Shown here: piece by piece, positions 16,048 through 24,456 of the stretch
Layout of the letters: the number at the start of each line of letters is the position of its first letter
How positions within the stretch are numbered: position 1 is the first letter of the stretch
Source of the DNA: RI-283 sp964487925
Lineage (GTDB): Bacteria > Pseudomonadota > Gammaproteobacteria > SZUA-140
Length of the DNA stretch: 52,289 bases
Assembly (NCBI GenBank): GCA_964487925.1
Contig: CAZASZ010000006.1
Coordinates: 1 to 52,289 of the forward strand
Reading direction: 5' to 3'
Made by a program: the position numbers and the translations under genes
Notes under the pieces: generated by a model
Seen by the model: only the letters and a program-made list of their open reading frames with translations
Told to the model about the DNA's origin: nothing
The model's database searches: none

Positions 16048-18057
16048 TTAGCGGATCTTCGGAATCGAAGCCAACTGGCTCGCCAGTGCATTGCTGGTTG
16101 CGGTTAACTGACCCACCAAGGTATCGAGCGCTACAAACTGTTTTTTCAAACGAGCACGAAGGCTCTCCTGCCGTACAACTAATGCCTCACGCCGACTAGT
16201 GATATCGGCAATTTCCGAATCGATGCTGTTGGTCTTGTCTTTCAGCGTGCCATCGGTATCGAGCATACTCGTCATCAAGGCATCTAGCTGTACGCCAATG
16301 CCCCGTGTTAGCGTAATCGAGCCTCGGGTTCCGGTCGCCGCTCCAGTTACCTTGACCTTAAGACCAAATGCCCCTCCGTCTCCGGTCAATTCTTGGCCGG
16401 ACCCGGTTCCCGATACTGAACCTATGGAGCCCACGATATCGGTGCCGCCAGTCGCCACCGGGCTACCACCAAATATATCGGCTTTGCCGACACCGCCTGT
16501 AATGTCGATTGTCGAATTCGATCCGTAACTGTCCGACGTCAACGTCAATATGCCAGTGTTCTCGGTAACGGCTACCGAGATTCCAGCATTGGAAAACGCG
16601 TCCACACCATTGATTGCCGCCTGTATAGCGGCGCTCAGCGTTGCCGCCGTATAAGTACCGGCTGTCAGGGTGATCGATCCGGCAACTCCATCAATCGAGA
16701 GATCTAGGGCGTCGTTGACGCCAGCGGAAATAGTAAGGTTGGCCGCTGCAGAACCGACATACGTCCCTTGAGTCGCGTGTGAAGTAATATCAACAGCATA
16801 GGTGCCCACCGGCGTAGTCGACAATGATTCGACATAGCTGACCTGGGCATCCGTCGCGTTCCCCTGATCGCCAAACAGCCTTGCAACACCGTCAGGATTA
16901 TCGCGAAGCGCTGCGTCCAGCTTGGCGCTGTCGACGACCATGGTGCCATTGCTACTGCTGCGGGTAATCCCGACATCCGCCAGGATACGATAAGGGGCAT
17001 CGGACGGCAGTCCGCCCACTGCACTTGAGAGGATTGTATTCAGCTGCGAACGAATACTCAGAAGCGTCACATCACCCTGTAGCGTGCCGGCTTTCTTGGT
17101 AGTCGGATCATATGCAGAGAGACTATTCATGGTGCCGACAAGTCCATTGTAGGCCTCAACAAAGCTGTCGATCGAGCCTCTGGCCGACGAGGTGTCCTGA
17201 CCGACCGAGATAGCCGAAGTACCGATGCTGTTCAGCGTGATATCTAGCCCACTGACCGCAGACGACAACGTATTGCTGGCACTCGAAATAGCGATGCTAT
17301 TTATCGACAACTGGGCGTCCTGTCCGGCATTCGTTTGAGAAAGGTTGGTCGCGGAGCTGCTAAAGGCTAATAACGACAAGCCAGAAGCATCCATATTATT
17401 GCTATCGTTATCGGTAACCGTGATCTCCATACTTGAGGCCGCACCATCGGTGGAAGTGACCGCTAACCGGTAATAGGTACCGTCATTGATGATGGATGCA
17501 TTGACCCCCATTCCGGCGTTGTTGATAGCATCGCGTATACCGACCAAACTGCCATCGGTGATATCAATGCTCTGACTCCCCTTGTCCGCGTTTTGAACGA
17601 AACCTGTATAGGTATCGGTTCCCGAGTCATAGGTCGTCGTGCCGAATTTGAAGGTGAGCGTCCCCGTCCCCAGAATGCTGGTATCGCTGGTAAATTGCGC
17701 CCCGGTCAGCGCGGAGTCTGTGACCAGCGAGTGGGCATCGGCCAACTGTGTCACGGAGAGGTTAAAATTGCCGGCTGCGGCAGTTTTGGTCGCAGTGACA
17801 TCCGCCACGGCCGTATCGCTCGAAGTGGCGCTGCGACCGTCGAAAGTGAGTTGTCCCTTGAGCCCAGCCAGACTGGTTTGAAAATTCGACATGGACCCTT
17901 TCAAGGTGCCGACGGCCGAAATCTTTGATTGCAGGGTAACTTCACGCCGATCAAGACGATTTGCTTGCGGAGCAATCTCAGCGGAGACGAGTTGAGTCAC
18001 GATCCCGTTGATATCCAAACCGGAACCTAAACCCGTAGCAGATGTAATTCCAACCAT
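16048..18057 (-). CDS. fliD: Flagellar hook-associated protein 2 (filament cap)
   Basis: A 669-residue exported protein that forms the filament cap and promotes flagellin assembly. The N-terminal FliD domain begins with TSATGLGSGLDINGIVTQLV, and the C-terminal coiled-coil region has DITSRREALVVRQESLRARL and ends in LTATSNALASQLASI. The middle is long, Thr/Ser/Gly-rich and variable, with a flagellin-IN-type segment, making the protein longer than the E. coli form (about 470). A candidate sigma-54 promoter lies 38-52 bases upstream of the ATG, and a terminator separates the gene from flaG. AAGG lies about 10 bases before the ATG. Confidence 0.95.
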   Translation of the reverse strand: MVGITSATGLGSGLDINGIVTQLVSAEIAPQANRLDRREVTLQSKISAVGTLKGSMSNFQTSLAGLKGQLTFDGRSATSSDTAVADVTATKTAAAGNFNLSVTQLADAHSLVTDSALTGAQFTSDTSILGTGTLTFKFGTTTYDSGTDTYTGFVQNADKGSQSIDITDGSLVGIRDAINNAGMGVNASIINDGTYYRLAVTSTDGAASSMEITVTDNDSNNMDASGLSLLAFSSSATNLSQTNAGQDAQLSINSIAISSASNTLSSAVSGLDITLNSIGTSAISVGQDTSSARGSIDSFVEAYNGLVGTMNSLSAYDPTTKKAGTLQGDVTLLSIRSQLNTILSSAVGGLPSDAPYRILADVGITRSSSNGTMVVDSAKLDAALRDNPDGVARLFGDQGNATDAQVSYVESLSTTPVGTYAVDITSHATQGTYVGSAAANLTISAGVNDALDLSIDGVAGSITLTAGTYTAATLSAAIQAAINGVDAFSNAGISVAVTENTGILTLTSDSYGSNSTIDITGGVGKADIFGGSPVATGGTDIVGSIGSVSGTGSGQELTGDGGAFGLKVKVTGAATGTRGSITLTRGIGVQLDALMTSMLDTDGTLKDKTNSIDSEIADITSRREALVVRQESLRARLKKQFVALDTLVGQLTATSNALASQLASIPKIR

Positions 18058-18094
18058 CTCAAAATACCTTCAAATTACCGTTGCAAAAATACAA

Positions 18095-18109
18095 GCAATT
18101 CGCATGCCC
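18095..18109 (-). promoter_or_regulatory. Candidate sigma-54 (RpoN) promoter for the fliD operon
   Basis: On the minus strand the sequence GGGCATGCGAATTGC matches the consensus TGGCACGN4TTGC at 9 of 11 defined positions and keeps the invariant GG-N10-GC. It lies between the terminator after flaG and the fliD start. It would begin transcription about 25 bases before the fliD ATG. RpoN/FleQ control of fliD operons is known in Pseudomonas. Confidence 0.7.
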
Positions 18110-18132
18110 ACTTTCGGCAATCAGGGAACCTC

Positions 18133-18165
18133 AAAAAAAAAGAGACCCTGCGAACAAGGTCTCTT
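18133..18165 (-). terminator. Intrinsic terminator after flaG
   Basis: On the minus strand the arms AAGAGACC and GGTCTCTT (8 pairs) enclose a 10-base loop and are followed by a run of eight T. It lies 29 bases after the flaG stop and before the fliD promoter. It is a textbook intrinsic terminator, ending the fliC-flaG unit. Confidence 0.88.
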
Positions 18166-18193
18166 GATCATGCACTTGCGGTTACCGTATGTT

Positions 18194-18574
18194 TCAAGCG
18201 CGCGCATCGAGTATATGCGGTTTGTCCGCCTCGCTCATCGTGCGCGCCATGCGAATAAATTCTTCGGATGGTATCTGCCGGATGACATCACCCGTATCAC
18301 TGTCATGCACCGTGATAATGACTTTTCGCAGTCTCTCATCTACGGAAAACTCAAGTTCACGGCGAACATTCTGAAATTGGCCCTTGACCTGAGTCATGGC
18401 TGCCTGAACATCTTCAGGGCGTGTGACATCGCTGATCGGCGCAACTGTGCTGTCGGCGGTCTTCAGCGCCTGAACGTTTGTTTGCGGTTTGAGCATCGAT
18501 GAATCGGCGGGAATCTCCGTTCTTTTCCCGTTGTTTATCGAGCTCACCTGCGACGGTGTATTGATCGATGACAT
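18194..18574 (-). CDS. flaG: FlaG family protein
   Basis: A 126-residue protein with a disordered, polar N-terminal part and a conserved C-terminal FlaG domain: QNVRRELEFSVDERLRKVII, then HDSDTGDVIRQIPSEEFIRM. FlaG proteins lie next to fliD/fliC in many polar-flagellated bacteria and influence filament length; their molecular action is unclear. The ATG at 18574 is preferred over a GTG at 18592 because GAGGCGG precedes it. It sits between fliC and fliD, with a hairpin upstream and an intrinsic terminator downstream. Confidence 0.88.
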   Translation of the reverse strand: MSSINTPSQVSSINNGKRTEIPADSSMLKPQTNVQALKTADSTVAPISDVTRPEDVQAAMTQVKGQFQNVRRELEFSVDERLRKVIITVHDSDTGDVIRQIPSEEFIRMARTMSEADKPHILDARA

Positions 18575-18619
18575 GACGTCCGCCTCACGCAAAATCCTTA
18601 TGTGACTCTCTTACGTTGC

Positions 18620-18645
18620 CCTCCGGGGCCAGACGGCCCCGGAGG
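18620..18645 (-). terminator. Perfect GC-rich hairpin between fliC and flaG
   Basis: Perfect 11-base arms (CCTCCGGGGCC and its complement) around the 4-base loop AGAC, 15 bases after the fliC stop. No U-tract follows on the minus strand. It probably stabilises the abundant fliC message or reduces read-through into flaG. Confidence 0.6.
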
Positions 18646-18660
18646 TTACCGTAGTATCCC

Positions 18661-20112
18661 TTATCTCAGAAGAGAAAGGGCGAGCTGTGGTAAGGAGTTT
18701 GCCTGCTGGACAATGGACACACCAGCTTGCTGCAGGATCTGAGCCCTGGTCATCATGGCGGTCTCCTTGGCGAAGTCGGCATCCTGAATACGTGACCTTG
18801 CTGAATTCAGGTTTTCCGAACTCACTGTCAGATTGGAGATCGTCGATTCCAGACGATTCTGCAGCGCACCAAATGCCGCTCGCTGTCCCACGATGTTCGT
18901 GATCGCGCTATCGATGATATTAAGTGCAGCGTTAGCGTCGGTCACCGTGGAGACATCCAGAGTGGAAACAGTCTGCAGGGTTGCCGTATTGGCCACTGCG
19001 GCGAAGTTACCACCCGTGGCCTCGTTGACACTGAAGGACTTGTCAGAGTTGAACTTAACCTGACCGGTCACCTGAGTACCCTCTGCGACTGAGTCAGCGG
19101 TCAGCGTGGCCGTACCCACGGTCACATTACCGGCATTGGCCGTAGTCGTATCCCGGACAATGATGTCGTTGCCTGACGAGTTGGTCAGGGTAATGCCCGT
19201 ACCGGCGGTGTTCAGCTGCGCCGTGACACCGGTCTTCGACGATGAATCATTGAAGGCCTTGACGGCACCGGCCAGACCCGTGGCGCCAGAGGTTGCCGAA
19301 ACGCTAAATGAGATCGACTGGGCCGCAGTGTTGTCGGAAACGACCGAGAGCTGATAGGACCCAGCGGTAGCCAGAGATACATCGATCGCCGTCGCCGCCG
19401 TCGCCGTAACTCCGGTCGAACTCGTCACAGAATTGACCTGCTCCGCAACGGCCTTGGCCGTGGAATTTGCCACGGGCGTCACAGTCGTGTTGCCCAAAGC
19501 GCCATTGATCGTCAAGACCTGGGCACTCGCAGCGCGCGAGGTTTCAGAACCTGAAGCGGCAGCGGTCGTCGCCGAGGCAGCCGTGCCCGCTACATTGTAG
19601 TTACCATACTGGTTGGTACGGAAGTTACCGGTGGTCGCGATGATGGTCTGGCCTTCGTTGGCGCCAATCTGAAAGGCGGCCGTACCGAAAGTACCATCAA
19701 GCAACTTGGTACCGTTAAACTCGGTGGTCTGGGCCACGCGATCCAACTCAGACACCAACTGACCGACTTCGGAGTTGATGGTCAGGCGGTCGGAATCGGA
19801 GTTCGTGGCATTGGCGGATTGAACTGCCAGTTCACGGATACGTTGCAGGATTCCGCTGGCGGTGCTCAGCGCACCCTCAGCTGTTTGTGACAGCGAAACC
19901 GCGTCGTTGGCATTTCGAACAGATTGGTCCAGGCCCCGCACCTGCGAAGTCATACGCTCCGCGATACCGAGACCGGCAGCGTCGTCCTTTGCGCTATTGA
20001 TTCGCAGACCCGAAGACAGCCGCGTCAAGGCAGTCGACATATCGTTCTGAGTGCGGTCCAAGTTGCGCTGAGACGTCAGCGAGGCAATGTTCGTATTAAT
20101 AATCTGAGGCAT
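18661..20112 (-). CDS. fliC: Flagellin
   Basis: A 483-residue filament protein, exported without a cleaved signal. The conserved N-terminal D0/D1 helices (QIINTNIASLTSQRNLDRTQ, then LSSGLRINSAKDDAAGLGIA) and the C-terminal ones (ENLNSARSRIQDADFAKETA, ending LPQLALSLLR) are intact. Residues about 170-385 are a variable, Ala/Thr/Ser-rich surface region. The start ATG has TAGGAGAT upstream. A candidate sigma-28 promoter and a strong 5' leader hairpin precede it. It is the only flagellin gene in the window. Confidence 0.97.
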   Translation of the reverse strand: MPQIINTNIASLTSQRNLDRTQNDMSTALTRLSSGLRINSAKDDAAGLGIAERMTSQVRGLDQSVRNANDAVSLSQTAEGALSTASGILQRIRELAVQSANATNSDSDRLTINSEVGQLVSELDRVAQTTEFNGTKLLDGTFGTAAFQIGANEGQTIIATTGNFRTNQYGNYNVAGTAASATTAAASGSETSRAASAQVLTINGALGNTTVTPVANSTAKAVAEQVNSVTSSTGVTATAATAIDVSLATAGSYQLSVVSDNTAAQSISFSVSATSGATGLAGAVKAFNDSSSKTGVTAQLNTAGTGITLTNSSGNDIIVRDTTTANAGNVTVGTATLTADSVAEGTQVTGQVKFNSDKSFSVNEATGGNFAAVANTATLQTVSTLDVSTVTDANAALNIIDSAITNIVGQRAAFGALQNRLESTISNLTVSSENLNSARSRIQDADFAKETAMMTRAQILQQAGVSIVQQANSLPQLALSLLR

Positions 20113-20130
20113 GATCGATATCTCCTACAG

Positions 20131-20167
20131 ACACCGAAACCTAGCTATATCGATTAGGCTTCGGTGT
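20131..20167 (-). promoter_or_regulatory. 5' leader stem-loop before the fliC ribosome-binding site
   Basis: Arms ACACCGAA / TTCGGTGT (8 pairs), one mismatch, then CCTA/TAGG (4 pairs), with an 11-base loop. The hairpin ends about 4 bases before the GGAGA of the fliC ribosome-binding site. It may stabilise the message or affect translation initiation. Confidence 0.6.
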
Positions 20168-20222
20168 ATTCATTCTCAGCGGATATACTCCAAGTTAGGA
20201 ATATTTACCGCTCCCGAATGCC

Positions 20223-20250
20223 TTATCGGTCGATCAAGCTATCGCCTTTA
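20223..20250 (-). promoter_or_regulatory. Candidate sigma-28 (FliA) promoter for fliC
   Basis: On the minus strand TAAA, 16 bases, then ACCGATAA. The sigma-28 consensus is TAAA-N15-GCCGATAA, so 11 of 12 positions match with one extra spacer base. It lies 110 bases upstream of the fliC ATG, leaving a leader of about 100 bases. Late flagellin control by FliA is expected. Confidence 0.72.
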
Positions 20251-20309
20251 GCCCTTGCCCGGATTTAATACCGGACAGGAAGAGATCATATTTTCGGCCT
20301 GAACTACCC

Positions 20310-21692
20310 TCAAATCACCTTAGAGAACCGTTGCTCGCCGTGGCCCTTGAGGTAGCGGTCGAACACCATGCAGATGTTACGGATCAGCAAACGGCCACAC
20401 GCCTGAACAACGACGCCGTGTTCGTCCATCTCGAGCAGACCGTCGGCCTTCATCTTTCCAAGTTCCTGCAACTCGGAAGCAAAATATTTCGCGAAACTTT
20501 CTCCACCAGGGATCTCGACTTCGTCGAATCTCAACGAGAAATGACAGATCAATTCGGTCATGACAGCCCTACGCACAATATCATCGTCGTTAAGGGCAAT
20601 CCCTCGCCAGATCGGCAGCGTGCCAGCGTCGATCGCCGCATAATACGGTTCGGTTTCTTTTCGGTTCTGGCTGTATGTATTGCCCACCTTGCCGATCGAT
20701 GTGACGCCCAGACCGATCAGATCACAATCCGCATGTGTGGCATATCCCTGAAAATTTCGATAGAGACTGCGTTCCCGCTGTGCGACCGCTAACTCATCAT
20801 CATACTTGGCGAAGTGATCCATGCCGATGTAGACATAGCCCTCAGCCGTAAGTCGCTCGATCGTAGCCTGCAGGATATCCAGCTTCTCGGCCGCCGAAGG
20901 CAAGTCCAAGGCATTGATCCGCCGTTGAGGCTTGAACATCTCCGGTAAATGGGCGTAATTAAAAACCGACAGACGATCAGGGTCGACCGCGATGATCTTC
21001 TCCAGCGTCGCCATAAAACGATCGACGGTTTGGAATGGAAGCCCATAGATAAGGTCCAAACTGACTGATTTAAAGCCTACCCGACGAGCCTCGTCAAGGA
21101 CTGTAAATGTCTGTCTTTCGCTTTGAATTCGATTGACTGCCTCCTGGACCTTAGGGTCGAAGTCCTGAACCCCCATACTCATGCGATTGAAGCCCAATTC
21201 CCTAAGCACGGCGATGGTATCGCTACGCACTTCACGAGGATCGATCTCTATGGAGTACTCACCGCTGTCGTCGTCGCAAAGTGTGAAATGATCTCGCGTG
21301 TGTTCCATCAGGGCTCGCATTTGAGCATGATCGATGAACGTGGGGGTCCCGCCGCCCCAATGCAACTGTTCAACACGTCGATTGCGATCAAACAATTCGG
21401 CCTGCATGGTGATTTCGCGATGCAGATAATCCAGATAAGGTACCGCGACGGCGCGATTCTTAGTCGCAATCTTGTTGCAGCCGCAATAGAAACAAAGGGT
21501 GTCGCAAAACGGTATATGGAAGTACAAAGACAGGGGGCGCCCGCTGGCGTTGGTCTCCCTGGCGGCCTCGATATAGGCCCGGTCGTCGAAACCCTCATGA
21601 AACTGCACGGCCGTCGGATACGAGGTATAGCGAGGCCCACTCTTGTCATAGCGATGAATCAATTCAAGATCGAATTCCAGCGTCTGCTCCAT
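20310..21692 (-). CDS. hemN: Oxygen-independent coproporphyrinogen III oxidase
   Basis: A 460-residue cytosolic radical-SAM enzyme that decarboxylates coproporphyrinogen III to protoporphyrinogen IX without O2 (haem or, in phototrophs, chlorophyll synthesis). YTSYPTAVQF near the N terminus is typical of true HemN. The iron-sulfur motif YFHIPFCDTLCFYCGCNK carries Cys63, Cys67 and Cys70, with the HemN-specific following GCNK. The C-terminal HemN domain is full length. The ATG at 21692 has GGAG 6 bases upstream and is preferred over the one at 21704, whose ribosome-binding site is too close. It follows lysS by 20 bases, so it may share the prfB-lysS transcript. It points to anaerobic or microaerobic growth ability. 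Confidence 0.95.
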   Translation of the reverse strand: MEQTLEFDLELIHRYDKSGPRYTSYPTAVQFHEGFDDRAYIEAARETNASGRPLSLYFHIPFCDTLCFYCGCNKIATKNRAVAVPYLDYLHREITMQAELFDRNRRVEQLHWGGGTPTFIDHAQMRALMEHTRDHFTLCDDDSGEYSIEIDPREVRSDTIAVLRELGFNRMSMGVQDFDPKVQEAVNRIQSERQTFTVLDEARRVGFKSVSLDLIYGLPFQTVDRFMATLEKIIAVDPDRLSVFNYAHLPEMFKPQRRINALDLPSAAEKLDILQATIERLTAEGYVYIGMDHFAKYDDELAVAQRERSLYRNFQGYATHADCDLIGLGVTSIGKVGNTYSQNRKETEPYYAAIDAGTLPIWRGIALNDDDIVRRAVMTELICHFSLRFDEVEIPGGESFAKYFASELQELGKMKADGLLEMDEHGVVVQACGRLLIRNICMVFDRYLKGHGEQRFSKVI

Positions 21693-21712
21693 AGTCGTCT
21701 CCATTCTCCTGA

Positions 21713-23266
21713 TTACTCTGTAGGAAGCTCGATTGCATCAGCCCGCCGCTCGGGACGCATGTGCGGGAACAACAGGACATCGCGAATCGACGGCGAGTCC
21801 GTGAGTAACATGACCAGTCGGTCGATACCGATCCCCTCTCCCGCGGTTGGCGGCAAACCGTATTCGAGTGCGCGAATATAGTCGGCATCGAATTCCATGG
21901 CCTCCTCGTCGCCACGCGCCTTGGCCTCGAGCTGTCCCCGCATGCGCTCGGCCTGGTCCTCGGGGTCATTGAGCTCGGTAAAACCGTTGGCGATCTCACG
22001 CCCACCGATGAACATCTCAAAGCGATCGGTAACGGACGGGTCGCTGTCGTTGCGACGCGCCAGCGGCGATACCTCTGTCGGATAGGCCGTAATGAAGGTT
22101 GGCGATATCAATCGATGTTCGACAGTCTTCTCGAAGATCTCAACCAGTATCTTTCCCGGCCCACAACCGTCGGGCAAAGACACATCAACACGCGCCGCGG
22201 TCGCGCGCAGTGCGGTCTCGTCGGCGAGATCCGATTCACTAATATCCGGGTTGTAATGCAATACCGACTCACGCAGCGTCAGACGCTGGAAAGGCTGCGA
22301 GAAATCATATGCCTCCCCCTGGTAGGTGACACAAGGACTGCCCAGGACCGTATGCGTCAGTTGGCGAATCATATCCTCGGTCAGGTCCATGAGCTCATGA
22401 TAGTCGCTATAGGCCTGATAGAACTCCAACATCGTGAACTCGGGATTATGTCGAGTCGAAAGGCCTTCGTTACGGAAATTTCGATTGATCTCAAAGACCT
22501 TTTCGAATCCGCCAACGACCAGACGCTTCAAATAGAGTTCCGGGGCGATACGCAGATAAAGCGGGATATCCAGCGCATGATGATGGGTCACAAACGGTTT
22601 GGCTGCCGCACCACCGGGCATGACCTGCATCATGGGGGTCTCGACCTCCATGAAACGTCGCTCAACAAGGTAACGGCGAATAAAATCGATTGTGGCGGCG
22701 CGCACCCTGAAGGTCTCTCGGGTGGCCTCATTCATCATGAGGTCCAGATAGCGTTGCCGGTAGCGCGCCTCTTGATCCACCAAACCATGGAACTTCTCCG
22801 GCAAGGGCCGCAGGGACTTGGTCAGCAGCCGGATCTCACTTGCACGTACCGAGAGTTCTCCGGTACGGGTCCGGAATAAGGTGCCGACCACACCGACGAT
22901 GTCACCGATATCCCACTTTTTGAAATCGGCGTAGACCTCTGGGCTGACGACGTCCCGCTGCACGTAAATCTGGATACGTCCCGACATATCCTGAATATGC
23001 GCGAAGCTCGCCTTACCCATGACCCGTCGAGTCATCAGGCGTCCGGCGAGCCGTACCTGGACGGTGGCGCCCTCAAGCGCCGCTTCGTCGTGTCCCTCAT
23101 AGTCTGAAAGCAGGTCGGCGGCCAACTGGTCGCGCCGAAAGTCACTCGGATAGGCGCCGCCGTTCTCACGCAGGGCAGAGAGCTTGTCACGCCGCTGTGC
23201 GATCTGTTCATTTTGCTCTCGTTCCGACTCCAAAGGGAGCGGCGCCGCTTTTACTGTCTCACTCAT
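21713..23266 (-). CDS. lysS: Lysyl-tRNA synthetase, class II
   Basis: A 517-residue cytosolic synthetase that charges tRNA-Lys. The N-terminal OB-fold anticodon-binding domain (about 60-165, including VRLAGRLMTRRVMGKASFAH) is followed by class II motifs: motif 2 in FRNEGLSTRHNPEFTMLEFY and motif 3 in GEGIGIDRLVMLLTDSPSIR. Length is close to the usual 500-510. It begins 8 bases after the prfB stop. The pair prfB-lysS is conserved in gammaproteobacteria. Identity is secure. Confidence 0.97.
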   Translation of the reverse strand: MSETVKAAPLPLESEREQNEQIAQRRDKLSALRENGGAYPSDFRRDQLAADLLSDYEGHDEAALEGATVQVRLAGRLMTRRVMGKASFAHIQDMSGRIQIYVQRDVVSPEVYADFKKWDIGDIVGVVGTLFRTRTGELSVRASEIRLLTKSLRPLPEKFHGLVDQEARYRQRYLDLMMNEATRETFRVRAATIDFIRRYLVERRFMEVETPMMQVMPGGAAAKPFVTHHHALDIPLYLRIAPELYLKRLVVGGFEKVFEINRNFRNEGLSTRHNPEFTMLEFYQAYSDYHELMDLTEDMIRQLTHTVLGSPCVTYQGEAYDFSQPFQRLTLRESVLHYNPDISESDLADETALRATAARVDVSLPDGCGPGKILVEIFEKTVEHRLISPTFITAYPTEVSPLARRNDSDPSVTDRFEMFIGGREIANGFTELNDPEDQAERMRGQLEAKARGDEEAMEFDADYIRALEYGLPPTAGEGIGIDRLVMLLTDSPSIRDVLLFPHMRPERRADAIELPTE

Positions 23267-23274
23267 CTGTAATC

Positions 23275-24373
23275 CTATAATCCACTTTTGAGGCTTGCCT
23301 CGATAAATGCGTCCAGGTCTCCGTCGAGTACGGCCTGGGTGTTTCCGGTCTCGACCCCAGTGCGAAGGTCTTTGATACGTGACTGATCGAGCACGTAAGA
23401 ACGAATCTGGCTACCCCAGCCGATATCGCTCTTAGTTTCCTCAATGGCCTGTTGCTCGCCGCGCCGTTTCTGCATCTCCTGTTCGTAGAGCTTGGCCTTG
23501 AGTTGCTTCATGGCCGTCGCACGATTCTTGTGTTGAGATCGATCGTTCTGGCACTGCACGACAATACCCGAGGGCTCATGGGTAATCCGAATGGCCGACT
23601 CCGTACGATTGACGTGCTGTCCACCGGCGCCGCTCGCACGATAGGTATCGATTCTCAAGTCCGCGGGATTGATCTCAATGTCGATGTCATCATCAATCTC
23701 TGGAGAGACAAAGACGGCGGCAAAGGATGTATGACGGCGATTCCCAGAATCAAACGGCGACTTGCGCACAAGGCGATGCACACCGGTCTCGGTGCGTAAC
23801 CAGCCAAAGGCATACTCCCCGCCAAAATTGATCGTAGCACTCTTGATACCGGCGACCTCGCCGGGCGAACATTCGATCACCTCAGTCGTGAATCCCCTGC
23901 GCTCTCCCCAGCGCAGATACATACGCATGAGCATCTCCGCCCAGTCCTGGGCTTCAGTGCCCCCTGAACCGGCTTGGATATCTAGAAAAGCGTTATTGGG
24001 ATCCATCTCGCCGGAGAACATGCGCCGGAACTCCAACACAGCCAAGCCCTTTTCGAGCACAACCAGATCAGCACAGACTTCATCCACAGTCGCCTGATCA
24101 TCCTCGTCAGCGGCCAGCTCAAGCAACTCACGACCTTCAGACAGACCATCATCGAGCTTGCCGATAGTCTCAACGAGTGTCTGCAGCGACGCGCGTTCCT
24201 TCCCAAGTTCCTGCGCACGTTCCGGTTGAGACCAGATATCGCCGTCCTCGAGCTCTCGCTCAATCTCGATCAGGCGTTCGCGACGATTATCGTAGTCAAA
24301 GATACCCCCTGAGGGTCTCTGTACGATCCTCCATGTCTTTGATGCGATTCATGTGGGGCGCAATTTCTATCAT
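23275..24373 (-). CDS. prfB: Peptide chain release factor 2, made by programmed +1 frameshift
   Basis: RF2 recognises UGA and UAA stops. The coding sequence is in two frames. Frame one runs from ATG at 24373 (MIEIAPHMNRIKDMEDR..., aligning with the E. coli start MFEINPVNNRIQ) for 25 codons to an in-frame TGA at 24298-24296. After a +1 shift, reading resumes at GAC (24297-24295) and continues 340 codons to 23275. The total of 365 residues equals E. coli RF2. The GGQ motif (RASGAGGQHVNRTESA) and the conserved C terminus IEASLKSGL are present. The frameshift lets RF2 limit its own synthesis. The ribosome-binding site before 24373 is weak. The gene lies 83 bases after glmM and before lysS. Confidence 0.95.
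24295..24310 (-). promoter_or_regulatory. prfB programmed +1 frameshift signal
   Basis: On the minus strand AGGGGGTATCTTTGAC: an internal Shine-Dalgarno-like AGGGGG, three bases, then the slip codon CTT followed by TGA C. This is the same arrangement as in E. coli prfB. Slow termination at TGA-C when RF2 is scarce promotes the shift. Confidence 0.95.
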
Positions 24374-24456
24374 TACAACGGGTTCCCGGCTAAAAGCGAG
24401 TATTCTACACAACTCGCCGGGGATTGTAATGATAAGGTGGCAACCCGAATCGGGGC

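Noticed and set aside
23982..24263. Alternative minus-strand frame over the N-terminal part of prfB
   Set aside because: It is a different frame from both RF2 segments; the joined +1 frameshift product matches RF2 along its whole length.
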